A DNA stretch of 64,000 nucleotides from Ammonifex degensii KC4 (GCF_000024605.1 NC_013385.1:496001-560000); one strand, 5' to 3'. Shown: positions 1-7,352, numbered from the stretch's first letter. Numbers and translations: made by a program. Notes: generated by a model from the letters alone, not told the origin.

Positions 1-939
1 GTGGCGGCCGGGAAAACGCCGGTGGATCTGAATAACGTCTTTATCACCTCGCCGGACCCCAACGCTTTTCTGGAGGTGGCGGAGAGGGCTGGCTACCCTA
101 GGAGTGTTTGTGCTTGGATCAAGGGCATATACGGCGTGGTCGTGCAAAGCCCGGACATAAATACGGTAATAGCGGTGACCCAGGGAGACTGCAGCAACAC
201 CCATGCCCTCATGGAGACGCTGGAGCTGGAGGGGATCGAGGTTATCCCCTTTGCCTACCCCTACGACCGTCACCGCGGACTTTTGAAGCTACAGATCGAG
301 CAACTGATGGAGCGCTTTGGCGTGAGCTGGCCGGAGGTAAAAGAAGCCAAAAAGGAACTCGACTGCATAAGAGAAAAAGTGTGGCTTATAGACGAGCTTA
401 CCTACACCACCGGCCAGGTCACTGGGGAAGAAAACCATCTCTATCAGGTTTCTTGCAGCGACTTCATGGGCGATCCCTGGAGCTTCGCTGAGAAGGTGGA
501 GGAATTCTTGCAGGAAGCAAAAGAGCGTCCTCCTGCCAAGATAGGGGTCAGGTTGGGCTTTATCGGCGTCCCCCCCATATTCACCGATCTTTACTCCTAC
601 CTGGAGGAAAGGGGTGCCCGGGTAGTCTTTAACGAAGTCCAGCGCCAGTTTACTATGCCTTTCCAGACCGACGACCTGGTAGAGCAGTACCTGCTCTACA
701 CCTATCCTTATGGGATCTTTCCCCGGCTAGAGGACATAAAGCGAGAGATCGAGCGGCGCAGGATACAGGGGCTCATCCACTACACCCAGAGCTTCTGCTT
801 CCGGCAGATAGAAGATCTTATCGTACGCCGGTGCCTAAAAATTCCCATTCTTTCTCTGGAAGGGGATAGACCGGGGCCGCTGGACGCCCGCACCCGCATA
901 CGCCTGGACGCCTTCCTGGAGATGCTCTCTTCCGCCTAG
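1..939 (+). CDS. 2-hydroxyacyl-CoA dehydratase family protein, 5' end outside window
   Basis: The 312 visible residues match the HgdB/BcrC-like subunit of 2-hydroxyacyl-CoA dehydratases, iron-sulfur enzymes that dehydrate 2-hydroxyacyl-CoA or related substrates in anaerobes and need an ATP-driven activator. Family cysteine contexts are visible: QGDCSNTHAL near residue 62, QVSCSDFMGD near 150 and YTQSFCFRQIEDLIVR near 262, followed by the typical C-terminal LSLEGDRPGP. The first codon is GTG, but the opening residues AAGKTPVDLNNVFI match the inside of the family (after the usual 'PxELILAAG' segment), so the real start lies upstream and the gene is cut by the window edge. The substrate cannot be told. 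An ISLre2 element begins 21 bases after the stop. Confidence 0.8.
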   Translation: MAAGKTPVDLNNVFITSPDPNAFLEVAERAGYPRSVCAWIKGIYGVVVQSPDINTVIAVTQGDCSNTHALMETLELEGIEVIPFAYPYDRHRGLLKLQIEQLMERFGVSWPEVKEAKKELDCIREKVWLIDELTYTTGQVTGEENHLYQVSCSDFMGDPWSFAEKVEEFLQEAKERPPAKIGVRLGFIGVPPIFTDLYSYLEERGARVVFNEVQRQFTMPFQTDDLVEQYLLYTYPYGIFPRLEDIKREIERRRIQGLIHYTQSFCFRQIEDLIVRRCLKIPILSLEGDRPGPLDARTRIRLDAFLEMLSSA

Positions 940-1016
940 ATCTTGACACAGACCTAACACGGTTAGTGTAAAGTTACTGTAGGAGTCTTGCAGGAGCCGA
1001 GGAGGAGAAAACGAAG

Positions 1017-1084
1017 AGAGACCTCACCGTCCTTCGAAGGGACGAGCAGTTGACAATCCAACCACTCAGGAGGGTGAGGTCTCT
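1017..1084 (+). promoter_or_regulatory. Hairpin that can sequester the transposase ribosome-binding site
   Basis: AGAGACCTCACC (1017-1028) is perfectly complementary to GGTGAGGTCTCT (1073-1084), which directly precedes the ATG at 1085 and overlaps the Shine-Dalgarno AGGAGGGTGAGG. A transcript entering from outside would fold the ribosome site into a 12-bp stem, as in the read-through protection known for IS10 and IS50. The same arrangement is present in the copy at 32.3-33.9 kb. The regulatory role is inferred from structure only. Confidence 0.55.
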
Positions 1085-2488
1085 ATGCAGATTATAAAGC
1101 AGATTTGGGAGAAGTTCCAGAGGGTAGCGGAGCTAACGTTAAAGATTCTGGAGGAAGGGATCGACCTTTTAAGCTTCGAGGAGAAGCTCTGGCAGGAGCT
1201 TAAAAGCTTAGGAAAAGAGATCCTGAGGGAAGTTTTGGAGGCAAAAGACGCTTATTTACGGGAGCACCGGGAAAAGCGGCCTGGCTGGGAAGTTGTGCGG
1301 AGGAATGATCCCAAGGAAGTGCTCACCCTTTTCGGTCTGGTCAGCTACAAGCGGACCTATTACCGGCACAAAGAGACTGGGGAGCGGGCATACTTAATAG
1401 ACCGTTTGGTGGGCTACGGGCCGCATACGCGGGTTGACCCTCTGGTCAAGGCACAAGTTTTAGAAGAAGCAGTAGAGCTTTCTTACTGGAAAAGTGGGGA
1501 AAGGGCAGGAAAAGGCAACCCGGAGGTTGTGCTGAGTGGTGAGGCTGTGAAAAAGGTAGTTCACAACTTCACCCCTGCAGAACTGCCCGAACCACCCAAA
1601 GAGAAGCGCCGGGTGAAGGTCCTTTACGTAGAAGCGGACGAAGACCACGTAGCTGGCCAGGACAAGAAGAGCCACCTACCTCGTCTTGTTTACATACACG
1701 AAGGGAAAGAAGAGGTGGGGAAAGGGCGGTTTAAGCTTAAGCGGCCTTACTACCTAGGAGGGCTTTATCCGGACACGGATGAACTGTGGCTGGACGTTCT
1801 AACTTACATTGAGGAGCATTATGAGCTACATGATATTGAGCGGATCTATCTTTGTGGAGACGGGGACAGGTGGATAAAGAGGGGTCTGGAGTTTTTACCG
1901 AAGAGCGTATTTGTTCTGGACCTTTTCCACCTGGATAAATACCTTGTGGCCGCTTTAGGAAAGGACAAAGAGGCATATGGAGAGATTTGGGCAGCCTTGA
2001 GGCGTGGTGATCGGGTGGGGGTAGAGAAGGTACTGAAGGGGGCGGCGAGGCAGGCGGAGACACCTGGCCGGAGGAAGGCGGTGCGTGATTGTCGGCGCTA
2101 CATAAATCAGAACTGGGAGGGGATAACGGCATACCGGCTTTACCCGGAGGCGCAGTTAGGGGTGAGCGCGGAGGCGCACGTAAGTCACCTGTACTCGGCG
2201 CGGTTGTCATCCCGACCGATGGCCTGGAGCACTCGCGGGGTAGACCAGATGGCCCGACTGCGGGTGGTGAAGGCGAATGGTGTTTCCTTGCGGGAGCAAT
2301 ATGTAGCCCGATGGAGGGAAGGCTTAAAGGCTTTGGAGATCGATAAGGCAGCCATTGAGGAAGAGAGGCAGAGGCTAAGGAAAGTATCGGGTGAGGTGTT
2401 CGATAATCTTCCCGCTCTATGGGGTCCGGTAACGTCATTAACCAGAGCCCTCAAAGCTTTGAGCCGGAACATCGATCTTCTTTGGTAG
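1085..2488 (+). CDS. ISLre2-family transposase (UPF0236), copy 1
   Basis: This 467-residue protein is the single ORF of the ISLre2 element. It has the family layout: a helical N-terminus (MQIIKQIWEKFQRVAEL), a middle part with TFGLVSYKRTYY-like strands (LTLFGLVSYKRTYYRHKETG), and acidic motifs expected of a DDE-type transposase (YVEADEDHVAG near residue 182, CGDGDRW near 258, FHLDKYL near 280). It starts at ATG with an excellent but hairpin-buried Shine-Dalgarno. It is very close to the copy at 32360-33763, with most differences in the middle third, and appears intact. Confidence 0.88.
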   Translation: MQIIKQIWEKFQRVAELTLKILEEGIDLLSFEEKLWQELKSLGKEILREVLEAKDAYLREHREKRPGWEVVRRNDPKEVLTLFGLVSYKRTYYRHKETGERAYLIDRLVGYGPHTRVDPLVKAQVLEEAVELSYWKSGERAGKGNPEVVLSGEAVKKVVHNFTPAELPEPPKEKRRVKVLYVEADEDHVAGQDKKSHLPRLVYIHEGKEEVGKGRFKLKRPYYLGGLYPDTDELWLDVLTYIEEHYELHDIERIYLCGDGDRWIKRGLEFLPKSVFVLDLFHLDKYLVAALGKDKEAYGEIWAALRRGDRVGVEKVLKGAARQAETPGRRKAVRDCRRYINQNWEGITAYRLYPEAQLGVSAEAHVSHLYSARLSSRPMAWSTRGVDQMARLRVVKANGVSLREQYVARWREGLKALEIDKAAIEEERQRLRKVSGEVFDNLPALWGPVTSLTRALKALSRNIDLLW

Positions 2489-2546
2489 TTCGTCCTGGCC
2501 CGGGGACGGTGGGGCTCGAGACTCCTACAGTAGGTTGACACGATCC

Positions 2547-3698
2547 CTAACACGGGGTGTATTGAGCCAGGGTTTCGTTCACAGCGAGGCTTTCATTTTT
2601 GGGTGGGTAATCCCACGGGAGAGTAGAGAGTTTGTAGGCATCGAAGATGTGCGGAGCCAGGTGATCCAGGACTACCACCGGCATAGCCCCTATAGCCGGA
2701 TGGTAGTGGGAAAGCGAGGTCGCTATTTCCATAGGAGTTTTCCCGTTCAGTTCCCGGCCCAGATGTGGACGCTGGTAGTTGTAGTAAAGGATCCACCTCT
2801 GGGCAGAGATAAGGAAATCCTTCTGGCTTCTGATACCTGCCAGGTAGGGGATGTAGAACTCTTCATCGTCGGTGCGGTGTGATCTTTCTACATAGCCGTT
2901 GGCTTCTTTTCTGCCTGCGGGTATGTTAAGCAGCTGGCAGTCAAGGCGAGAGAAGATAAGGGACATGAGTTTACGCTTTCTCGAGTTAGGAGGGCCACCG
3001 AACTCCGAGCCATTATCGGTCTGGATAAAGATTGTTTGATTAAGGCCGAAGGTTTTAAGCCAGTTTGCCAGGAGCACAAGGAAAGCGATTCCGTTGGCGA
3101 AAGAGAGGGAGTAGGCGAAGGCTATGAACCGCACTCTTGTTCGAACATCGATAGCGGTGAATTGGTAACGGGGTAGGCGGTTTTTGAGGATAGAGGAGTA
3201 GGCTTGGGCCGGCAGAGCTGACTTATCGGCTATGTGTTTTACATCGACCTGCCAGAAGGAGAAGGGGGCGAAGGCCTGCACATCGGTCCAGTATTTCCGG
3301 GAGCCCGTTTTGCTTTTACGTTTGCGGCAGCGGATGTGGTGGCGTTTGAGGATATTTCGTATGGTGTAGGGGGAGAGCTTAATTTTAAGGCTTTGGTACA
3401 GGAGGGAGGCGAGGCGTTTAGGGCCCAGGTTAGTTTCCTGAGCGAGTTTTACGACTAGGGCTTCGAGTTCTTGAGGGGTACGGTTGGGCATTCTTTTTTT
3501 GGGGCCGCGAGGGAGGATACAACCGGACAAGTTTCCGCCGGAGTCGTTTAGGCGTTTGCGCAGTTCATAGATCCAGCGGACGGAGCAGCCCATTATGCGG
3601 GCTACCTCTTTAGGGCTACAGGTGGTGAGGAGGGAGGCCACGGTTTGGGCGATTGCCTGGGGGTTTCCGCTCCTCTTAAGTTGCTGGTATAATGTCAT
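2547..3698 (-). CDS. IS481-like DDE transposase
   Basis: The 383-residue protein has an N-terminal helix-turn-helix region (CSPKEVARIMGCSVRWIYELRKR, residues about 28-50) and an rve-type integrase core with the DDE residues visible: FWQVDVKHI (first Asp), FIQTDNGSEFGG (second Asp) and ANGYVERSHRTDDEEF (Glu). It starts at the ATG at 3698, preceded by AAGGAGG. The reading frame does not stop inside the element: it runs through the terminal repeat and ends at a TAG (2547-2549) lying in the flanking target duplication, so the last two residues come from host DNA. Otherwise it seems intact. Confidence 0.85.
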   Translation of the reverse strand: MTLYQQLKRSGNPQAIAQTVASLLTTCSPKEVARIMGCSVRWIYELRKRLNDSGGNLSGCILPRGPKKRMPNRTPQELEALVVKLAQETNLGPKRLASLLYQSLKIKLSPYTIRNILKRHHIRCRKRKSKTGSRKYWTDVQAFAPFSFWQVDVKHIADKSALPAQAYSSILKNRLPRYQFTAIDVRTRVRFIAFAYSLSFANGIAFLVLLANWLKTFGLNQTIFIQTDNGSEFGGPPNSRKRKLMSLIFSRLDCQLLNIPAGRKEANGYVERSHRTDDEEFYIPYLAGIRSQKDFLISAQRWILYYNYQRPHLGRELNGKTPMEIATSLSHYHPAIGAMPVVVLDHLAPHIFDAYKLSTLPWDYPPKNESLAVNETLAQYTPC

Positions 3699-3824
3699 CG
3701 GGTGGGGTTCCTCCTTTCTTTAAGGTACACTTGCCAGAAGTGTAGAAGGGAGGGGATCCCCACCCTCTTTAATACGCTCTTCAACTTCAAAAACCTCTGT
3801 GAACGAAACTCTGGCCCTTCTACA
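2558..3824 (-). mobile_element. IS481-like insertion sequence with 15-bp target duplication
   Basis: The 1267-bp element has terminal inverted repeats beginning TGTA: left TGTATTGAGCCAGGGTTTCG and, inverted from the right end, TGTAGAAGGGCCAGAGTTTC, both running on to GTTCACAG. It is flanked by a perfect 15-bp direct repeat ATCCCTAACACGGGG at 2543-2557 and 3825-3839. IS481 elements are known to make long, variable duplications. The left repeat includes the final bases of the adjacent ISLre2 element, so this insertion is the later event. Confidence 0.85.
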
Positions 3825-3843
3825 ATCCCTAACACGGGGTTAG

Positions 3844-3872
3844 TTGACACCGCCTTGGCCTTTTGCTAAGAT
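3844..3872 (+). promoter_or_regulatory. Promoter of the tRNA operon
   Basis: TTGACA (3844-3849) and TAAGAT (3867-3872) are separated by exactly 17 bases and lie 13 bases before the tRNA-His gene. The two insertion sequences upstream stop just short of it, so the promoter survives. Confidence 0.75.
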
Positions 3873-3885
3873 TTAATTTGCAGGT

Positions 3886-3963
3886 GGTGGATGTAGCTCA
3901 ACTGGTCAGAGCGCCAGACTGTGGATCTGGAGGTTGTGGGTTCGATTCCCATCATCCACCCCA
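3886..3963 (+). tRNA. tRNA-His (GTG)
   Basis: Full cloverleaf. The acceptor is GTGGATG paired with CATCCAC, preceded by the extra G at position -1 (3886) facing discriminator C73, the hallmark of tRNA-His. The anticodon GTG is at 3921-3923 within loop CTGTGGA, the T-loop is TTCGATTCC, and CCA is encoded at 3961-3963. First gene of a three-tRNA operon. Confidence 0.97.
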
Positions 3964-3975
3964 AAGATTTGACGC

Positions 3976-4051
3976 TGGGGCGTAGCCAAGGGGTAAGGCA
4001 GCGGACTTTGGATCCGCCATTGCGTTGGTTCGAATCCAACCGCCCCAGCCA
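3976..4051 (+). tRNA. tRNA-Gln (TTG)
   Basis: The acceptor TGGGGCG pairs with CGCCCCA, the anticodon TTG is at 4008-4010 in loop CTTTGGA, the T arm contains GGTTCGAATCC, and CCA is encoded. It follows tRNA-His by 12 bases, so it is probably co-transcribed. Confidence 0.96.
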
Positions 4052-4062
4052 GAATAGAGAGT

Positions 4063-4138
4063 GAGCCATTAGCTCAGTTGGTAGAGCACCTGACTTTTAA
4101 TCAGGGTGTCGGGGGTTCGAGTCCCTCATGGCTCACCA
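4063..4138 (+). tRNA. tRNA-Lys (TTT)
   Basis: The acceptor GAGCCAT pairs with ATGGCTC, the anticodon TTT is at 4096-4098 in loop CTTTTAA, the D arm is TAGCTCAGTTGGTAGAGCA, and CCA is encoded. Last tRNA of the operon, with a terminator hairpin immediately after. Confidence 0.97.
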
Positions 4139-4148
4139 GGAAACCCCG

Positions 4149-4180
4149 AGGCTCCCGGGCAACCGGGGGCCTTAAACTTT
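4149..4180 (+). terminator. Terminator of the tRNA operon
   Basis: AGGCTCCCGG and CCGGGGGCCT form a ten-pair stem with a GCAA loop, followed by TAAACTTT. The stem is strong but the T-tract is short. Confidence 0.6.
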
Positions 4181-4208
4181 GAGCTCAAACCTAGGAGGCG
4201 CGCCCGTT

Positions 4209-4380
4209 TTGAAGACCAGAGGTGTTCTCCTGCTTCCCCTGGTCACCCTGCTGTGGGGGCTAACCTTTCCTCTGGCCAAGTTCGGCAGCGAATTCATTCC
4301 CCCGCTTCTTTTTGCTGCCCTCAGATTCTTGCTGGGAGCCGTCTGTCTTTACGGCTGGTGGGTCGGGCAAAGAAGAAGGG
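4209..4380 (+). pseudogene. EamA/DMT transporter, 5' fragment
   Basis: About 57 residues (LKTRGVLLLPLVTLLWGLTF..., then a second hydrophobic helix LLFAALRFLLGAVCLYGWW) match the first two membrane helices of an EamA (drug/metabolite transporter) protein. The TTG start at 4209 follows an AGGAGG. The frame is cut by an IS607 element at about 4380, after which only a short out-of-gene tail remains (VANS). The 3' part of the same kind of gene resumes at 6656. Together the two parts cover only about 180 of the usual 280-300 residues, so the middle is also lost. Non-functional. Confidence 0.7.
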
Positions 4381-4409
4381 TTGCTAACAGCTAATCGGTT
4401 TGCTATACT
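4381..4409 (+). promoter_or_regulatory. IS607 copy A promoter
   Basis: TTGCTA (4381-4386), a 17-base spacer, then TATACT (4404-4409), about 20 bases before the tnpA start. The -35 box sits at the very left end of the element. The same spacing is conserved in copy B (43984-44012). Confidence 0.6.
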
Positions 4410-4429
4410 ATCCTTGGTGATTGTTGGAG

Positions 4430-5080
4430 ATGCCGAAGTACTACAAGCAACGCTTGTACCGCACCGCTGAAGCGGCAGTCCTGCTCGGCGTTCACAAAGA
4501 CACCCTGCGCCGCTGGGAAAGGGAAGGAAAGATCAAAGCCGTCTGGCTCGGGCGAGAGCGCCGCTTCCCCGAAGAAGAAATCCGCCGCCTCTTAGGAGAA
4601 GCCAACCCGGACGTCGTGGTGCTTTACGCCCGGGTATCAGGCCACGACCAAAAGGCGAACCTCCAGCGGCAAGTAGAGGTATTGAGGGAAGCGTACGGCC
4701 CCAAATTCTCTAACGTGGTGGTCCTGACCGACGTCGGTTCCGGCCTTTCGACTTCCCGCAGGGGTCTGAGGAAGGCCATGGAACTGGCCCGGGAGAGAAA
4801 GATACGCGCCATTGCCGTCACTTATCCCGACAGGCTGACGCGCTTCGGCTTCGAGTACCTGGAAGAGTACTTCTCGAGCTTCGGCGTCGAAGTCCTCGTG
4901 CTCAACCGCGAAGAAGACGAAAGCCTCCGGCAGGAGCTGGTGGAAGACCTTCTCGCCGTAGTCACCTCTTTCGCGGGCAAGCTCTACGGGCACAGGTCAC
5001 ACAAGGTAAAAAAGCTTAAGAACGAGGTGAAGGAGGCGCTCTCCCGCCTTGATACTGACGACCGGCCTGAGACTCCCTGA
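4430..5080 (+). CDS. tnpA: IS607 TnpA, serine recombinase with MerR-type HTH (copy A)
   Basis: This 216-residue transposase catalyses IS607 excision and insertion through a serine-recombinase mechanism. The N-terminal MerR-like helix-turn-helix is clear (LYRTAEAAVLLGVHKDTLRRWEREGKI), followed by the resolvase domain with catalytic serine in VVLYARVSGHDQ and the motif AVTYPDRLTRFGFEYLEEYFSSFG. The ATG at 4430 is used here; in-frame TTG codons at 4421 and 4424 are possible alternatives. The stop TGA overlaps the start of tnpB by 32 bp in another frame, implying translational coupling. It looks intact. Confidence 0.9.
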   Translation: MPKYYKQRLYRTAEAAVLLGVHKDTLRRWEREGKIKAVWLGRERRFPEEEIRRLLGEANPDVVVLYARVSGHDQKANLQRQVEVLREAYGPKFSNVVVLTDVGSGLSTSRRGLRKAMELARERKIRAIAVTYPDRLTRFGFEYLEEYFSSFGVEVLVLNREEDESLRQELVEDLLAVVTSFAGKLYGHRSHKVKKLKNEVKEALSRLDTDDRPETP

Positions 5081-6641
5081 TGAGCTGGTCGGGCCCTTGA
5101 AGAACCTCACCGCCCTGGGACTCAAAGTCCAGGAGCGGGTGCTGGCGACGTACTGGTCGCCCGAAGGCCTGGAAGCCGTGGTCTCTTCCCCTGGCAAGGC
5201 GTGGAAGCTTTTAGACACACAGCTTTCCCGTCCGCAGGACGTCTACATCCCCAGCCGCGCGTGGCGCTGCATTTTGGAGTCGGCAGGGCGCGTCCTGCGC
5301 TCCATGGCCGAGAGAAAGCGCATTTTCGAGCTCCTCCTGCCCTACTTCAACGGCAAGGCCAAAGACGCCGCAAGAGAGCTTTACGACCTGCTCAAAAAAG
5401 ACGGGGAAGGGGAGAAGTTCGGGTACCTCTTCAACGTGGCCGAGGCTGTGGCCAACTTCTACGCCGAGCACGAAAGGCTTCCTAAAGACTTCTTCGAGCT
5501 CCAGAAGAAGCCCGAGCCTAAAAAGTTCACCTTCACGACTTCCCCGGACGACGGCCCTGAGAAAGGGCAGGTGGTGAGGTACGAGTGTGACGGGAGAGTC
5601 CTGCGGGGCCGAGTGAAGCTCCCTACCTGCCCTGAGCCCAGGAAGGAAGAAGACTGGCGGTGGTTCTCCTTCGAGGCCGAACTGCCGGAGGAACTTCAAG
5701 AGAAGCTGGCCCGGGGAGGGAAGCTCTGTGCCCCTGACCTGAGGCTCAAGGTCAAGCCTTCGGGTAAGCTCGTCGCCCTCCTCGACGTCAAGGTGGAGGT
5801 GCCGGAAAAGACACCTTCGGGTGAAAAAGACCGGGCGCTGGGGGTCGACTGGGGCCTGAGGAAGCTCGTGACCGGCACCGTGGTCTCGAAAGAAGGACAG
5901 CTCACCCCTCCCTTCTTCGTCTTCTGGCAGGCCTTAAAAGGCAAGCTCCTCCGCATCCGGGAGGAGATACGCCGGCTGCAGAAGACACGCGACCGGTATG
6001 AAAGGAAGAGCCTGGAGTGGAAGGAGTACAACCGGATGATAGCCTCCGCCTGGCAGAAGTACCACCGGATACAGCACCAGCTCGCCCACCAGGTGTCAAG
6101 CCTCTTAGTGCTCTTAGCCAGGGCCTTCGGCTGCCGGTACATCTTTGTCGAATGGCTCCTCACCCTGCGCGGGGAGAAGGGGAGGTCGAAGGACCTCAAC
6201 TGGTGGGTGACCACCACGGTGAGGGGGCTTCTCTTCAGGCTCTTAAGGTACAAGGCGCGGCTTTTGGGGATCAGGGTCGTACCGGTCCCTCCGGGCGGCA
6301 CGAGCACCGTCTGCCCCAGGTGCCTGAAGAGGGGCAAGCATGTCAAGTCGCCAAGCGAGCCTGAGGAGAAGGACTCCGGTTCCTGGTTCGTCTGCCCTTC
6401 CTGTGGGTACAATGCCGACCGGGACTACGTGGGGAGCCTCAACGTCGGGAGGACGGGCTTTAAGCTCGAAAGGCCGCTGACCTACATGGTCAGCTACGCC
6501 GCGGCGGAGCCGTTCCCGTCGCAGGGAGCCCCCAGGGCGATGACCTTCACCACGCTGGGGTACGTCAGAAGCGTCTTCGTGGCCAACTTCAACGCGCCGA
6601 CCAGACTCCTGGAACCCGCAGTCTTACCTAGTATAACCTAG
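5049..6641 (+). CDS. tnpB: IS607-associated TnpB, RNA-guided nuclease (copy A)
   Basis: The 530-residue protein has a long N-terminal region (about 270 residues, longer than most TnpBs) and a complete split RuvC domain: ALGVDWGLRKLVTG (catalytic Asp), YIFVEWLLTL (Glu), then a zinc ribbon CPRC...CPSCGYNADRD with the last Asp in ADRDYVGSLNVGR. TnpB proteins are RNA-guided DNA nucleases that help retain their transposon. The TTG start at 5049 overlaps tnpA. The last 60 residues after the ribbon have no recognisable fold and probably reflect the overlapping guide-RNA scaffold. It differs from copy B by scattered substitutions; all catalytic residues are kept in both. Confidence 0.88.
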   Translation: MILTTGLRLPDELVGPLKNLTALGLKVQERVLATYWSPEGLEAVVSSPGKAWKLLDTQLSRPQDVYIPSRAWRCILESAGRVLRSMAERKRIFELLLPYFNGKAKDAARELYDLLKKDGEGEKFGYLFNVAEAVANFYAEHERLPKDFFELQKKPEPKKFTFTTSPDDGPEKGQVVRYECDGRVLRGRVKLPTCPEPRKEEDWRWFSFEAELPEELQEKLARGGKLCAPDLRLKVKPSGKLVALLDVKVEVPEKTPSGEKDRALGVDWGLRKLVTGTVVSKEGQLTPPFFVFWQALKGKLLRIREEIRRLQKTRDRYERKSLEWKEYNRMIASAWQKYHRIQHQLAHQVSSLLVLLARAFGCRYIFVEWLLTLRGEKGRSKDLNWWVTTTVRGLLFRLLRYKARLLGIRVVPVPPGGTSTVCPRCLKRGKHVKSPSEPEEKDSGSWFVCPSCGYNADRDYVGSLNVGRTGFKLERPLTYMVSYAAAEPFPSQGAPRAMTFTTLGYVRSVFVANFNAPTRLLEPAVLPSIT

Positions 6642-6655
6642 CGTGGGAGGAACGG
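6480..6655 (+). ncRNA. Candidate omega (reRNA) scaffold of IS607 copy A
   Basis: TnpB guide RNAs end at the element's right end. Here only 14 bases separate the tnpB stop from the right end, so the scaffold must lie inside the 3' part of tnpB. The region encodes a low-complexity C-terminal tail but is well conserved at DNA level in copy B. The 5' limit is a guess. The guide would start at 6656. Confidence 0.35.
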
Positions 6656-7057
6656 TTGGCCAGCGTTTACCTCAAAGCGGTCTTTCGGGAAGATGATAAG
6701 CTGGAAGTAACTACCTTCCAGATGTTCTACGGCTCCCTGCTCCTTCTACCCTTCGACTTGCTCGAAGGAGGAGGGCATTTTCTTTGGACGCCGCTGGTGG
6801 CAGGCGTGCTTCTCTATACCGGTGTTTTTACTTCGGCTATAGGTTTCGCTCTGCTTCTTTCTATCCAGGCTAGCTATCCGGCCAGTCAAACGGGCGTCTT
6901 TCTTTTCTTGGTGCCGGCTTTCGGGGCGTTTTTTAGTCACCTGCTGCTGGGGGAGGCGCTTGGCTGGAATTTGGTGCTGGGCTTAATCCTGATCGCTTCG
7001 GGCGTGGTGGCCGTTAACCGGCACCCCGTCCCGGCCAGGGGAGTGGAAAATAAAAAG
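6656..7057 (+). pseudogene. EamA/DMT transporter, 3' fragment
   Basis: From the right end of the IS607 element the frame LASVYLKAVF... continues through hydrophobic segments FQMFYGSLLLLPFDLL, VAGVLLYTGVFTSAIGFALLL, TGVFLFLVPAFGAFFSHLLLGEALG and LVLGLILIASGVVAVNR, the last helices of an EamA domain including the typical 'P..a.l...llGE' signature. It has no start of its own. The frame then runs past the normal end and into a terminator hairpin, so the stop is lost as well. Paired with the fragment at 4209-4380. Confidence 0.65.
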
Positions 7058-7084
7058 AGCCCCTCTTGGCCCAGAGGGGGCTCT
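7056..7084. terminator. Bidirectional terminator between the EamA remnant and the AbrB gene
   Basis: AGAGCCCCTCT and AGAGGGGGCTCT form a long stem around TGGCCC, with A-rich sequence before and a pyrimidine-rich run after it. It lies 17 bases past the stop of the minus-strand AbrB-type gene. Confidence 0.65.
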
Positions 7085-7100
7085 CTGAAATCTCTCTTTT

Positions 7101-7352
7101 CTATAGCAGTTTTTCCAGCTCGGCGAAGCAGTCGCGGCATACCTTTTTTCCGCGGAACTCGAACACGTTGTCCACCCGACCGCAGAAAAGACACCCCGGC
7201 TCATAAAGCCGGAGGACGATTTCCCCCTTAGCCTCATCGATGAAGAGTTCTAGGGGCGTACCGGGGCCCCAGCCCAGGCTCCGCCGGAGTTCCGCCGGCA
7301 ATGTTACCCTTCCCAGTTCGTCGATCTCACGCATGCTCACAAAGACTTTCAT
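7101..7352 (-). CDS. AbrB/SpoVT-type DNA-binding protein with C-terminal zinc ribbon
   Basis: An 83-residue protein. Residues 1-50 are a swapped-hairpin AbrB domain (MREIDELGRVTLPAELRRSLGWGPGTPLELF), the fold of transition-state regulators such as AbrB and SpoVT. Residues 54-76 carry two CxxC pairs (CLFCGRV...VCRDCFAEL), a small zinc ribbon seen in some Firmicute AbrB-like proteins. The start at 7352 (MKVF) matches AbrB N-termini and follows GAGGGTGGAACGG; the longer frame upstream is not conserved-looking. It is transcribed divergently from rnpB and its target genes are unknown. Confidence 0.8.
   Translation of the reverse strand: MKVFVSMREIDELGRVTLPAELRRSLGWGPGTPLELFIDEAKGEIVLRLYEPGCLFCGRVDNVFEFRGKKVCRDCFAELEKLL

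Larger units (their letters stand above)
961..2546 (+). mobile_element. ISLre2-family insertion sequence, copy 1
   Basis: The 1586-bp element is bounded by 26-bp imperfect inverted repeats: GGTTAGTGTAAAGTTACTGT and the reverse complement of the right end GGATCGTGTCAACCTACTGT, both continuing AGGAGT (about 21 of 26 match). The same two ends bound the copy at 32302-33887, which fixes the limits and gives an identical length. CCTAACAC (953-960) recurs at 2546-2553, an apparent 7-8 bp target duplication. One transposase gene fills it. A second element (IS481-like) is inserted 11 bp beyond its right end, and that element's target duplication contains the last four bases of this one, so this element arrived first. 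Confidence 0.85.
4381..6655 (+). mobile_element. IS607-family element, copy A (tnpA + tnpB)
   Basis: The ends were set by comparison with the copy at 43984-46258. Both share sequence from GGGTTGCTAACAG to GTGGGAGGAACGG and diverge outside, giving 2275 bp each. There are no terminal inverted repeats and no target duplication, and a G lies on each flank, which fits IS607 insertion at GG dinucleotides. It carries a MerR-HTH serine recombinase (tnpA) overlapping a long RuvC-type tnpB. The right end is only 14 bp after the tnpB stop, so the guide RNA scaffold must overlap the end of tnpB, and the guide would begin TTGGCCAGCG in the broken EamA gene. Confidence 0.85.
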
